From assembly GCA_009692305.1 (NCBI GenBank), contig SHZK01000016.1, forward strand, positions 1 through 59,170: DNA of 59,170 nt, given 5' to 3'. Below the pieces are notes generated by a model that saw only the letters and a program-made list of their open reading frames with translations, was not told the origin of the DNA and did no database searches. This stretch comes from Gammaproteobacteria bacterium (lineage in GTDB: Bacteria > Pseudomonadota > Gammaproteobacteria > Pseudomonadales > Pseudohongiellaceae). Each line of letters begins with the position of its first letter. Position 1 is the stretch's first letter. A program made the position numbers and the translations under genes. Of the stretch, positions 10,194-19,793 are shown piece after piece.

Positions 10194-10700
10194 CTAAGCT
10201 GATTTTTTATGTTCTTTTTCCAGCTTGGAGCGGATACGTTGCCGTTTCAGCGCGCTGATGTAATCGACAAAGAGCTTGCCATCGAGATGGTCAATTTCAT
10301 GTTGTATACACGTGGCCAATAGACCATCCGCCTCCAACTGAAACGACTCACCCTGGCCATTCTTCGCGCTGACCAGAATTGCGCGGGGACGCGACACAGT
10401 TTCATAAAACCCTGGGACGGACAGGCAGCCTTCGTCATATTCGTTGAGTTCAGGCTGAATAATTTCAAAATTTGGATTAATAAATACTAGAGGACTATCC
10501 TTATTTTCCGATACATCTAATACCAAAAGTCTTTTATGTAGATTAACTTGAGTAGCCGCCAGGCCAATGCCCTCAGCTGCGTACATGGTTTCGAGCAAGT
10601 CATCGATCAAGGCTTGTAGCTCGGCATCGAAAACAGTGACAGGAGCCGCCACTTTTCGCAGTCTGGGGTCAGGAAATTCCAGTATTGGTAAAATTGCCAT
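10194..10700 (-). CDS. def: Peptide deformylase
   Basis: A 168-residue metallo-hydrolase with all three deformylase motifs: [18 protein letters not shown] (metal-ligand Cys) and QHEIDHLDG (two metal-ligand His and the catalytic Glu). The form GIGLAATQV, with Thr in place of the more common Pro, is also seen in Pseudomonas. It removes the formyl group from nascent proteins, the counterpart of the downstream fmt product. It reads divergently from the LysM gene; a TATAAT sequence on the minus strand (bases 10776 to 10771) is a plausible -10 box for it. Confidence 0.96.
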   Translation of the reverse strand: MAILPILEFPDPRLRKVAAPVTVFDAELQALIDDLLETMYAAEGIGLAATQVNLHKRLLVLDVSENKDSPLVFINPNFEIIQPELNEYDEGCLSVPGFYETVSRPRAILVSAKNGQGESFQLEADGLLATCIQHEIDHLDGKLFVDYISALKRQRIRSKLEKEHKKSA

Positions 10701-10821
10701 ATCTTTCGAGCGCCTTCGATTCGAATTGGAATGAACAATAGCGGCAGTCTGTGAACTGCTTCTAGTGATAATTATAGCGTATTGCTACCATCTCCATGGG
10801 TTTACGTGCGGAATTGTAATA

Positions 10822-11922
10822 ATGAAGAAACTGGGTTTAAAGCAAATTTTTCTCGCCGCGATGGTTAGTTTGTTGGCATGCCTGGCAATTCCCGTCGCAG
10901 TTGGCTAGGGCAGCCTACTACGTCCCGATTATCCGGCTAGCTATACTGTTGCAGATGGCGACACGTTATGGAACATTGCTGGCCAGTTTTTGCAAGATCC
11001 CCAACGATGGCCTGAAGTCTGGCAACCCGATGAGTTCCTCGATAATGCCGACATCATCTATCCTGGAGATATCATGCGGGTGAGTTTTACCGGTGGCAGT
11101 CCGCGCATACTGCTTTCCCGCGGTGACAGGATTCAAGTAACACTGGCTCCACAAATTCGTACGGAGGCGCTAGCGAGCGCCATTCCAGCTATTCCGGTGG
11201 AAGCTATTGAAAACAGTTTTACACGCAATCGCATCGTGTCCCAGACCGATTTCGACGCGGCGCCATATATTGTAGCTAATCTTGGCAACAATCTGGCTAT
11301 AGTAGGCACAGGCGATGAAGTGTATGCGCGCGGGGTGTGGCCTGCGGGCACCAGTCTATTCGAAGTTTATCGCGCTGGTCGGCATTTTACCGATGAGTCA
11401 GAAGATGTGGACTTAGGTCTGGAGCTCGAATATCTGGGCTTCGCCAGTATCTCCGAAAATGAGTCAGTCGAACTGAAGCGCATGCTGATCAACAATAGCA
11501 GCAAGGAAATACGGGTTGGCGACCGCTTACTTATCAGAGAGCAATCCCGTATCGATGACACTATATTTCCAACTGAGCCCGCGGCTGAGCTTAGCGGCCA
11601 GATTGTTGCGTTTCTCGGAAACTAAACATTGGCGTCGCAGTTGGACACTGTCGTGATAAATCTGGGAATTAGAGACAATCTGGCCATTGGAGATGTGTTG
11701 TCAATCCAGCAAGCCGGCGGTAGCATGGTCGACGAAGTAGAGCGCAGTCGCATGACGCTACAGCAGCGTTTTCGCACTATGTTTAAGCGGGACCAAATGC
11801 AGATGCCTGGCAAGGAAATCGGCACCCTGCTGGTATACAAGACATTCGAGCAAATGAGCTACGCAGTCATCATCAGCAGTACCGAGCCGGCAACCTTGAA
11901 TAATCTGGTTGTGAGTCCCTGA
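10822..11922 (+). pseudogene. LysM-domain protein gene interrupted by two in-frame stop codons
   Basis: One reading frame of 367 codons runs from ATG 10822 to TGA 11920-11922. It encodes a hydrophobic signal segment (LGLKQIFLAAMVSLLACLAIPV), a LysM domain (YTVADGDTLWNIAGQF...IIYPGDIMRV) and a long C-terminal region like Pseudomonas PA0020, which also sits between def and the tsaC region. The frame is broken by TAG at 10906-10908, just after the signal segment, and by TAA at 11623-11625, but there is no frameshift. The middle part alone (10909-11625) would have no signal peptide. TAG ends other genes here (gmhB, hemF, cyoE, gspL), so simple recoding is unlikely. I read it as a recently inactivated gene; sequencing error or suppression are alternatives. 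Confidence 0.8.
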
Positions 11923-11973
11923 TAAGGAAGCCAAACCGCGTTATACACCGAACTACTATTCCATCGCTCAAGG

Positions 11974-13107
11974 ATGAACTATGGAAACACCTCAGCTGCG
12001 CCTCTATATTTGCGCCTGTTTCATGCAGACTGGCTCAGTCCTGTACAGTTCTCGAGACTGCTTGGTCATGCCAGCACCTTAGACCATGTCTTTAGCGCCG
12101 ACGATCTGCTGCTGGCTTCGTATGGGCTGACCCAAATCTAGATTGAGAATGTGCGCAGGGTGCAATCAGGTCCCAACCCAGCCGCAGTAGATGCTGACTT
12201 GAAATGGACAATGACGGCAGAGCACCACATTGTTTGTTTTGAAGATCCCCGTTATCCAGAGTTACTACGCCAGATAGATGTCGCTCCGCCTCTACTTTTC
12301 GTCCGCGGCAATGCGGGAATCCTGGCTAATGCCCAACTCGCGATAGTCGGCAGTGGCAATGCCACCAGCTATGGATTACGCAATGCCTACTGGATGGCCC
12401 ATGAACTAGGGCAGGCAGGTCTTGTCATTACCAGCGGTATGGCAAGAGGTATCGACACTAGCGCACATCAGGGAGCACTTGCCGCAGGCCAGGCAACAAT
12501 TGCTTTGATCGGCACTGGTGCTGATATCATCTACCCCACTTCGAACCAGAAGCTGGCTGATGAGATAGCCACCACCGGAGCTCTGATTTCTGAGTTTGCT
12601 CTCGGTACGTTGCCAATCTCAACGAACTTTCCCCGTCGCAATCGCATTATGAGCGGTTTGAGCTTGGGCACGCTTGTGGTAGAGGCGATAGTGAAAAGTG
12701 GTTCACTAATTACTGCCCGCCTGGCGCTCGAACAGAACAGGGAAGTATTTGCAATTCCTGGTTTGATCTCCAGTCCGCAATCCGCAGGTTGCCATCAACT
12801 CATCGCCGACGGTGCCAGATTGGTAGCCCAGCCGGTCGATATTCTGCGAGAACTGGGCATGGAAGAGTTGGTCAATTCAGGCAAATAGCAGGCATCGAAA
12901 TGCGTGGAAACCAGACTGTTACCAATTACCAACCACAACGATATTTCTACAGACAGGTTAACCACGCTGATTGGTTATCAAGGATGCGAGATGGAAAGTC
13001 TGTTGGATGCCACGGGTCTGGAATACCAGATGCTGCTTAGACAGTTACTGGAACTGGAATTAGCAGGCAAAATTCTAACGCTTGGTGGCCGTTACTTTCG
13101 TACCTGA
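11974..13107 (+). pseudogene. dprA: DNA processing protein DprA (Smf) gene interrupted by two in-frame TAG codons
   Basis: From ATG 11974 to TGA 13105-13107 a single frame of 378 codons matches DprA throughout. It has an N-terminal helical domain (APLYLRLFHADWLSPVQFSRLL), the Rossmann ssDNA/RecA-binding core (AIVGSGNATSYG, TSGMARGIDTSAHQGAL, NFPRRNRIMSGLS, SGSLITARLALEQ) and a C-terminal winged helix (LLRQLLELELAGKILTLGGRYFR). TAG at 12139-12141 separates the N-terminal domain and TAG at 12886-12888 cuts off the winged helix. The core could still be made from GTG 12151. DprA loads RecA onto incoming DNA in natural transformation, so its loss would affect uptake of DNA. It lies directly after the equally interrupted LysM gene. 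Confidence 0.82.
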
Positions 13108-13220
13108 AATAACGAATCAACTGCTTTTATAAATAGCCCGCAGTAACGGTTACATTTCTTGCATCACTCTGGGGAGTATTGTAGTTTTCGCGTTTCGCAC
13201 AAATTCTGGATAGGAATGCC

Positions 13221-13721
13221 ATGACCAAACCTTTCGTAGCTATACTTATGGGATCTGAGTCTGACTTGAGCATCATGCAATCGGCTACAGAGGTGTTCAA
13301 GCAGTTAGGAATTCAATTTGAAATAAAGATTACGTCGGCGCACCGCACTCCGGCAGCAACTCAAAAATACATCAGCGACGCTGAGAAAAGAGGCTGTAAG
13401 GTATTCATCGCGGGAGCAGGACTAGCGGCGCATTTGGCCGGGGCAACAGCGGCACATACTACCAAACCGGTAATTGGCGTACCAATAGACTCCGGTCCCC
13501 TGAACGGTCTGGATGCCTTGCTTTCAACAGTACAAATGCCAGCAGGAATTCCTGTGGCCACTGTAGCAATAGGCAAAACTGGCGCGAAAAACGCAGCATT
13601 TCTCGCCGCCCAGATACTGGCGCTTCTGGACAGCGGGTTGGCGGAAAAGGTCAAACAAGAACGGCAGGCAAATGCTGAAAAAGTACAAGCGCAAGACGCA
13701 GCTTTGCAAGCCTCACTCTAA
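13221..13721 (+). CDS. purE: N5-carboxyaminoimidazole ribonucleotide mutase (PurE)
   Basis: A 166-residue class I PurE with [11 protein letters not shown] (substrate phosphate loop), SAHRTP (catalytic His region) and the conserved tail [23 protein letters not shown]. It interconverts N5-CAIR and CAIR in de novo purine synthesis. The usual GGAAHLPG loop reads GLAAHLAG, so a Gly and a Pro are changed. No purK accompanies it, although purE-purK is the common arrangement, and its place between dprA and tsaC is not the Pseudomonas order. It starts 113 bases after the dprA remnant and has a weak ribosome-binding site (GGA in ATAGGAATGCC). Confidence 0.93.
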   Translation: MTKPFVAILMGSESDLSIMQSATEVFKQLGIQFEIKITSAHRTPAATQKYISDAEKRGCKVFIAGAGLAAHLAGATAAHTTKPVIGVPIDSGPLNGLDALLSTVQMPAGIPVATVAIGKTGAKNAAFLAAQILALLDSGLAEKVKQERQANAEKVQAQDAALQASL

Positions 13722-13744
13722 GATTCAGTTACCGCGGTATCCCT

Positions 13745-14299
13745 GTGTTCCAGCCTGATCTGACGAAAGCCTGTGAAGCTCTGGAGCGGGGCGGGATAAT
13801 CGCGTATCCAACCGAAGCAGTTTGGGGCTTGGGCTGTGATCCGAACAATAGCAGTGCGATTCAGCGTATCCTCGAATTGAAACAACGACCGGCCGCCAAA
13901 GGGCTCATCGTGGTAGCTGCGGATATGATGCAAATAGAAGATTTGCTAGCGCCACTCTCTTCACTTCAAACAGAGCAATTGCGAGCGACGTGGCCGGGAC
14001 CGGTTACCTGGTTGATTCCGGATCAACAAAATCTCTTTTCCAGTTGGGTTAAAGGCGAGCACGCAACCGTAGCAGTTCGAGTCAGTGCCCATCCCATCGT
14101 GCAACAACTATGCAAAGCGTTTGGCCGGCCTATCGTATCCACATCCGCCAATATTGCCGGTCAAATGGAAATTAGAGATAGATCAGAACTTGTTGTGACT
14201 TTTGCTGAAATAATCGACTGCATTGTTCCTGGTGAACTCGGTTCGCGAGCAGCAGTTTCAGAAATACGGGACTTGGTATCAGGAGCCAAACTGCGATGA
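13745..14299 (+). CDS. tsaC: L-threonylcarbamoyladenylate synthase (TsaC/YrdC family)
   Basis: A 184-residue YrdC-fold protein with the motifs GGIIAYPTEAVWGLGCDP, KQRPAAKGLI, WPGPVTWLIP and STSANIAGQ. These bind ATP, threonine and bicarbonate. It makes threonylcarbamoyl-AMP for the t6A37 modification of ANN-decoding tRNAs. The start is GTG, 23 bases after the purE stop. Gene order tsaC-hemF-aroE is conserved with Pseudomonas (PA0022, PA0024, PA0025). Size and motifs fit TsaC rather than the longer Sua5 form. Confidence 0.94.
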   Translation: MFQPDLTKACEALERGGIIAYPTEAVWGLGCDPNNSSAIQRILELKQRPAAKGLIVVAADMMQIEDLLAPLSSLQTEQLRATWPGPVTWLIPDQQNLFSSWVKGEHATVAVRVSAHPIVQQLCKAFGRPIVSTSANIAGQMEIRDRSELVVTFAEIIDCIVPGELGSRAAVSEIRDLVSGAKLR

Positions 14300-14329
14300 G
14301 TCCAACATTAAAACAGCCAATGGATTTGA

Positions 14330-15250
<921 letters not shown>

Positions 15251-15280
15251 ATCGAATCTTCAAGCCGGGTTAAAAACACT

Positions 15281-16093
15281 ATGTCCCACTATGCAGTAAT
15301 TGGCGATCCTGTTCAGCATAGCAAATCACCGATTATTCACCGGCTGTTTGCAGCACAAACCGGACAGGATATGAGTTATGAGGCAATTACTGTCGAAGCA
15401 TCCAGTTTATCCAAATTCATCCGTGAGTTTTTTGCAAACGGTGGCGCTGGACTCAACGTTACACTGCCACACAAAGAAGCCGTTTTTGCGCTGACAGAAA
15501 ATTGCTCGGAAAGGGCAACCCTCGCCCGTGCCGTGAATACATTGTTCATGGACAGATCGGGTCAGTTGTCGGGAGATAACACCGATGGCGTCGGATTGAT
15601 TCGAGATATTCAGACTAATCATCACTTTGCAATTGAGGGCAAGCGTATCTTGCTTCTGGGCGCTGGTGGTGCAGTGCGCGGCGTAGTCGGACCTCTATTA
15701 GCAGAACAACCTGCTAATATTTGTATTGCCAATCGTACGGTTTCAAAAGCCGCACAACTAAAGCAGGAGTTCGCAGCACGGGGCGAAATTCAGGCCGGTA
15801 GTTTTACCGATTTTACCCATGAGGAATTTGACCTGATTATCAACGGCACCTCAATGGGCTTACATGATCAAGTGCCAGCGATCGATGGGGTCATGCTGGC
15901 CGCTAATAGCTGCTGCTATGACATGATGTACAAATCCTCTGATACAGCATTTGTTGCTTGGGCAAAACAACATGGCGCGCAGTTGGCAGTAGATGGATTA
16001 GGTATGCTCGTGGAGCAGGCAGCAGAGGCATTTGCAATCTGGCGGGAAGTGCGTCCGGAAACTGCCGCTGTGATAAAACAACTGCGCAATTAA
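15281..16093 (+). CDS. aroE: Shikimate dehydrogenase (NADP+)
   Basis: A 270-residue AroE with the shikimate-binding N-terminal motifs GDPVQHSKSPIIHRLF and GLNVTLPHKEAVF (catalytic Lys) and the catalytic Asp in GDNTDGVG. The NADP-binding Rossmann motif is LLLGAGGAVRGVVGPLL, followed by NRTVSKA, which favours NADP. It reduces 3-dehydroshikimate to shikimate in aromatic amino-acid synthesis. It ends the plus-strand unit and is followed within 20 bases by a strong terminator. Family length is about 270. Confidence 0.96.
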   Translation: MSHYAVIGDPVQHSKSPIIHRLFAAQTGQDMSYEAITVEASSLSKFIREFFANGGAGLNVTLPHKEAVFALTENCSERATLARAVNTLFMDRSGQLSGDNTDGVGLIRDIQTNHHFAIEGKRILLLGAGGAVRGVVGPLLAEQPANICIANRTVSKAAQLKQEFAARGEIQAGSFTDFTHEEFDLIINGTSMGLHDQVPAIDGVMLAANSCCYDMMYKSSDTAFVAWAKQHGAQLAVDGLGMLVEQAAEAFAIWREVRPETAAVIKQLRN

Positions 16094-16112
16094 CTGACCG
16101 AAAATTAGGGGC

Positions 16113-16146
16113 AAAAAAAAGGGCTATTGAGAAATAGCCCTTTTTT
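16113..16146. terminator. Bidirectional intrinsic terminator between aroE and the cox operon
   Basis: A perfect 8-base-pair stem, GGGCTATT with AATAGCCC around a GAGA loop (16121-16140), is preceded by eight A and followed by six T. It can therefore end transcription from both sides: aroE on the plus strand and the last cox gene on the minus strand, whose stop is at 16160. Confidence 0.92.
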
Positions 16147-16159
16147 ACCGGTGCTGCAA

Positions 16160-16555
16160 TCAGTGTTCTTCAGCAGCCTCTTCATGACCACCTGCTTCGC
16201 CATGAAGATCACTAGGTGTCAGTGCCACCGCATCCGGGTCGTGGCCCATATACTGGTAGCGCGTACCCGAGGCGTAATTGCCCTCAACGGCCATGAAGCT
16301 GATCAGCAGGAGCAGTACAGTTGGTGGCCCCAAAATGGTGAACACCAGTGCCATTCGTTCCCACACAGCGTGCATGAATATGGCGACAATGAAACCTGCT
16401 TTCAGAATCATGAAAAGAATTACCAGACCCCAGCGCATCCCTCCCTGCACGTTGAAAAAATCAACAGCATAGGAACATCCGCTAAGGAAGAATAATAGAA
16501 CCCAAATTTTGTAATAAATCCCCAGGGGATGTTGTTGACCTGCTTCAGATGACAT
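16160..16555 (-). CDS. Cytochrome c oxidase subunit IV-like membrane protein
   Basis: A 131-residue protein with three hydrophobic helices (YYKIWVLLFFLSGCSYAVDFF, WGLVILFMILKAGFIVAIFMHAVW, VFTILGPPTVLLLLISFMAVEG) and a His/Glu-rich tail. The core pattern KAGFIVAIFMHAVWE resembles prokaryotic cytochrome c oxidase subunit IV (COX4_pro/CyoD-type), which packs against subunits I and III. It is the last gene of the cox operon, 12 bases after the subunit III gene, and its stop adjoins the shared terminator. Confidence 0.82.
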   Translation of the reverse strand: MSSEAGQQHPLGIYYKIWVLLFFLSGCSYAVDFFNVQGGMRWGLVILFMILKAGFIVAIFMHAVWERMALVFTILGPPTVLLLLISFMAVEGNYASGTRYQYMGHDPDAVALTPSDLHGEAGGHEEAAEEH

Positions 16556-16567
16556 CTCTGTCCCCTC

Positions 16568-17251
16568 TTACAATAAGTAGAAAAATGCGAAAATGAATAC
16601 CCATACAAGGTCGACGAAGTGCCAGTAAAGCCCGGCGATCTCGACGATCTCATAACCCTTCTTGTCGTAGTGACCCTTCCTCACTTTAGTAGCCACGATC
16701 AGCAAGTAAATAACACCAATCGATACGTGCAGTCCGTGAAACCCGGTGATCATAAAGAACACAGAACCGAATTGAGCGGCGCCAAAAGGGTTGCCCCAGG
16801 GTCGCACGCCCTCATCCAGAATCAGTTTGCTCCACTCAAATGCCTGCATGCTGACGAATGAGGCACCAAATGCAGCTGTAGCTACCATTAACCAGAACGT
16901 CTTGATCTTATCCCTGCGATAACCAAAATTTACCGCCAGCGCCATAGTTCCTGAGCTGGTGATCAAGATAAAGGTCATGATTGCGATGAGAATCAATGGA
17001 ATCGGATCGCTGCCAAAGAAAGACAAGGCAAAAATTTCACTCTGCACCGGCCACGGTTCAGTGGTCGTCATCCGCACGTTTAAATACCCGGTAAGAAAGC
17101 AAGTGAAGATAAACGTATCGCTGACGAGGAAGATCCACATCATGGCCTTGCCCCAAGGGACATGATAAGTCTGTTTGTCAGAGGTCCAATCGTCAACCAG
17201 GCCGTTGACGCCTGACTGAGCCCCTGTTTGATTTACTGCTACATTGCTCAT
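16568..17251 (-). CDS. Cytochrome c oxidase subunit III
   Basis: A 227-residue membrane protein of the heme-copper oxidase subunit III family with about five helices. Recognisable segments are WGKAMMWIFLVSDTFIFTCFLTGYLN, FFMITGFHGLHVSIGVIYLL (the conserved HGLHV motif) and GLYWHFVDLVWVFIFAFFYLL, which ends the protein as in the family. It stabilises the proton-pumping core of subunit I. A second, different subunit III gene lies immediately upstream, 62 bases away, so the operon encodes two paralogues. Confidence 0.93.
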   Translation of the reverse strand: MSNVAVNQTGAQSGVNGLVDDWTSDKQTYHVPWGKAMMWIFLVSDTFIFTCFLTGYLNVRMTTTEPWPVQSEIFALSFFGSDPIPLILIAIMTFILITSSGTMALAVNFGYRRDKIKTFWLMVATAAFGASFVSMQAFEWSKLILDEGVRPWGNPFGAAQFGSVFFMITGFHGLHVSIGVIYLLIVATKVRKGHYDKKGYEIVEIAGLYWHFVDLVWVFIFAFFYLL

Positions 17252-17313
17252 TATTTTTTCCCGTTTGTGTCTAATCTTTTTACAATATTGTCGTTTGTGA
17301 ACTTAATGAGAAG

Positions 17314-17928
17314 TTACGTATTGGAAAGTACGGCAAACAGAACCAGCCATACGATCAGCAAGAAGTGCCAATACAAAGTGCAAAGCTGAATGCTCAATCG
17401 CACTTCTTTCGGCTCACTGCCCGACAACAATTTTATTGAACTCTTGCTCCAAACCCACAAACCGCCCAACAAATGCACGGCATGCACGGCAGTAAACAAA
17501 TAGAAAAACGAATTGGCTGGATTGGATGCAATGTAGTGACCCGCGTTATTCAGGTCTTGCCAGGCGCTCAACTGACCAGCGATAAATAGTATGGCGAAGA
17601 CGCCACCACCAATAAACGCTGTCTTGATATTCCGGGTTGAAGTGCTGCTTGAAATATTGCGCGCCCATTGGAAAAGGACGCTGCTAATTGCCAACAAGCC
17701 GGTATTCAACCAGAGCTTTGCCGGATCGGCCAGTGGCGTCCAGTCCGGCAATTCCATGCGAATGAAGTAGCTCACAGTGAACAAAGAGAACACGACGGAT
17801 GCGACCACCAGAAAAAACACCAGAGCGACTTTTTCTGGCGCGGTGTCGAAGGCCCCGACGGGTTTAAGCCCGCCGATGATACCCTTGCGTTCCCAAGACT
17901 TATCGCCCAGAGTTTTTAATAAACTCAT
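17314..17928 (-). CDS. Second cytochrome c oxidase subunit III-like protein
   Basis: A 204-residue membrane protein whose second half has the subunit III pattern: NSFFYLFTAVHAVHLLGGLWVWS and QLCTLYWHFLLIVWLVLFAVL. The N-terminal soluble stretch (SWERKGIIGGLKPVGAFDTAPEK) is unlike that of its neighbour. Its start overlaps the subunit I stop in an ATGA arrangement, so it is translationally coupled to subunit I. It may substitute for the classical subunit III or fill an assembly role; sequence alone does not decide. Confidence 0.82.
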   Translation of the reverse strand: MSLLKTLGDKSWERKGIIGGLKPVGAFDTAPEKVALVFFLVVASVVFSLFTVSYFIRMELPDWTPLADPAKLWLNTGLLAISSVLFQWARNISSSTSTRNIKTAFIGGGVFAILFIAGQLSAWQDLNNAGHYIASNPANSFFYLFTAVHAVHLLGGLWVWSKSSIKLLSGSEPKEVRLSIQLCTLYWHFLLIVWLVLFAVLSNT

Positions 17929-19709
17929 AGATCAGCCTTGGACTTGTCGAGGTCCGGATCGAAATGTTGTTCATCCATAGTTGGCTCTATGCTTTCAGGA
18001 GTGTTTTGGGGAATAAAATCCTTATGCGCTCCTGGTACGCTGTAATCGTAAGCCCAGCGATAGACCGTCGGCAGTTCAGCGCCCCAGTTTCCGTGTATCG
18101 GAGGCGTCTCCGCAGTTTGCCATTCGAGAGAAGCCGCTCCCCAGGGATTTGGGTCGGCTTTCTTGCCATTGCGCAGGCTCCACAACATATTGCTGAAGAA
18201 CAGCAGTTGTGATGCGCCAACAAACAACGCAGCAATAGTGATTGCTGTATTCAGGTCCTGTGCAGATTGCGGAATAAAATCAGTTGTGCCGAGGGCGTAA
18301 TAGCGACGCGGTACACCGAGGAATCCCAGATAGTGCATAGGCAGGTAGATCGCGTAGGTGCCGAGGAACGTACACCAGAAATGCAGTTTTGCCATACCCT
18401 CGTGGAACATGCGACCAGTAATTTTCGGATACCAGTGGTAAATGGCAGCGAATACCACCAGTACCGGTGAAACACCCATTACCATGTGGAAGTGGGCGAC
18501 GACGAAGTAAGTATCAGAAAGCGGCAAATCGATAATCACGTTGCCAAGGAACAAACCAGTCAAACCACCATGAATAAAGGTGAAGATAAAGCCGATGGCG
18601 AAATACATTGGTGCGTTCAGACGGATATCACCTTCATACAGCGTGAGTACCCAGTTATACACTTTCAACGCTGTCGGCACGGCGATAATCAACGTGGTGG
18701 TTGCGAAGAAAAAGCCGAAGTACGGGTGCATGCCGCTGACGTACATGTGATGCGCCCAAACGATGAAGCTCAATGCACCGATGGCGATGATTGCCCACAC
18801 CATCATGCGGTATCCGAAAATGTTCTTGCGTGCGTGGACACTCAACACGTCAGAAACCAGACCGAAGGCTGGCAACGCAACGATATACACTTCGGGATGA
18901 CCAAAGAACCAGAACAAATGCTGGAACAGGACCGGACTGCCACCGTTGTGATCAAGCGGTGTGCCGGATTCAATAACCGCTGGCATGAAAAAGCTGGTAC
19001 CCAGCAAGGTATCAAACAGCATCATGATGGCTGCCACTAGCAGTGCCGGGAATGCAAACAGAGCCAGGCAGGTAGCAACGAATATGCCCCACACTGACAG
19101 GGGCAGACGCATCATAGTCAAGCCGCGGCAGCGGGACTGCAATGTAGTAACGACGTAATTCAGACCGCCCATCGTGAAAGCCACGATAAACACCGCCAAT
19201 GAAATCAGCATCAGCACGATGCCGGAATCATGGCCCGGTGTGCCAGCCAGATTGGTCTGTGGGGGATACAGGGTCCAACCACCTCCAGTCGGACCTTCTC
19301 CGACGAAGAAACTCGCCATCAGGATAAGCACCGACAGCAAATACACCCAGTAACTAAGCATGTTCATGAATGGAAACACCATGTCGCGCGAGCCGCACAT
19401 CAGGGGGATCAGGTAATTGCCGAATCCGCCCATGAACAGAGCGGTCAACAGGTACACAACCATGATCATGCCGTGCATGGTGACAGCCTGGTAATACTCG
19501 CTGGGGTCAATCAAATTGAAGGTTTCGGGAAAACCCAGCTGCATACGCATCATCAATGACAGCACCAGTGCGACCACGCCTACCGCAATGGCAGTAACGG
19601 CGTATTGGATAGCAATAACCTTGTGATCTTGGCTCCAAACGTATTTGGTTACCCAACTATGCGGATGATGAAGCTCCTGCTCTTGATCAGCCAGTGGTAC
19701 GTACGCCAT
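17925..19709 (-). CDS. ctaD: Cytochrome c oxidase subunit I (type A1 heme-copper oxidase)
   Basis: A 594-residue subunit I with about twelve helices. Visible key elements are FWFFGHPEVYIVALPAFG (CuB His, cross-linked Tyr and the Glu of A1-family enzymes), WAHHMYVSGM (two CuB His), VPTALKVYNW (K-channel Lys) and VVAHFHMVMG (heme ligands). GSRDMVFPFMNMLSYW contributes the D-channel entrance. It reduces O2 to water and pumps protons at the inner membrane. It follows the subunit II gene by 84 bases and overlaps the subunit III-like gene by 4. The acidic C-terminal extension after about residue 530 is longer than in many relatives. Confidence 0.96.
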   Translation of the reverse strand: MAYVPLADQEQELHHPHSWVTKYVWSQDHKVIAIQYAVTAIAVGVVALVLSLMMRMQLGFPETFNLIDPSEYYQAVTMHGMIMVVYLLTALFMGGFGNYLIPLMCGSRDMVFPFMNMLSYWVYLLSVLILMASFFVGEGPTGGGWTLYPPQTNLAGTPGHDSGIVLMLISLAVFIVAFTMGGLNYVVTTLQSRCRGLTMMRLPLSVWGIFVATCLALFAFPALLVAAIMMLFDTLLGTSFFMPAVIESGTPLDHNGGSPVLFQHLFWFFGHPEVYIVALPAFGLVSDVLSVHARKNIFGYRMMVWAIIAIGALSFIVWAHHMYVSGMHPYFGFFFATTTLIIAVPTALKVYNWVLTLYEGDIRLNAPMYFAIGFIFTFIHGGLTGLFLGNVIIDLPLSDTYFVVAHFHMVMGVSPVLVVFAAIYHWYPKITGRMFHEGMAKLHFWCTFLGTYAIYLPMHYLGFLGVPRRYYALGTTDFIPQSAQDLNTAITIAALFVGASQLLFFSNMLWSLRNGKKADPNPWGAASLEWQTAETPPIHGNWGAELPTVYRWAYDYSVPGAHKDFIPQNTPESIEPTMDEQHFDPDLDKSKADL

Positions 19710-19793
19710 TTAAACCTCCTAACTCTGTAAACTTGTCTGGCCTGTGCGGCCGTTGCTAAAACTAAAATTGTTGTATTTGGTAATCGATCGAAT

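Noticed and set aside
11981..12046. Alternative dprA start at ATG 11981 (METPQLRLYI), well spaced from AAGG
   Set aside because: This frame loses DprA similarity after about ten residues and soon stops; the frame from 11974 continues through the whole gene. A small ancestral frameshift here cannot be excluded.
10906..12888. Reassignment of TAG as a sense codon in this organism
   Set aside because: TAG is the normal terminator of intact genes in the window (gmhB, hemF, cyoE, gspL), and one of the four internal stops is TAA, so a general code change does not fit.
18486..19040. 184-codon plus-strand frame opposite ctaD
   Set aside because: It is a shadow of the highly conserved subunit I gene; composition is rich in His, Glu and Gln as expected from an antisense frame.
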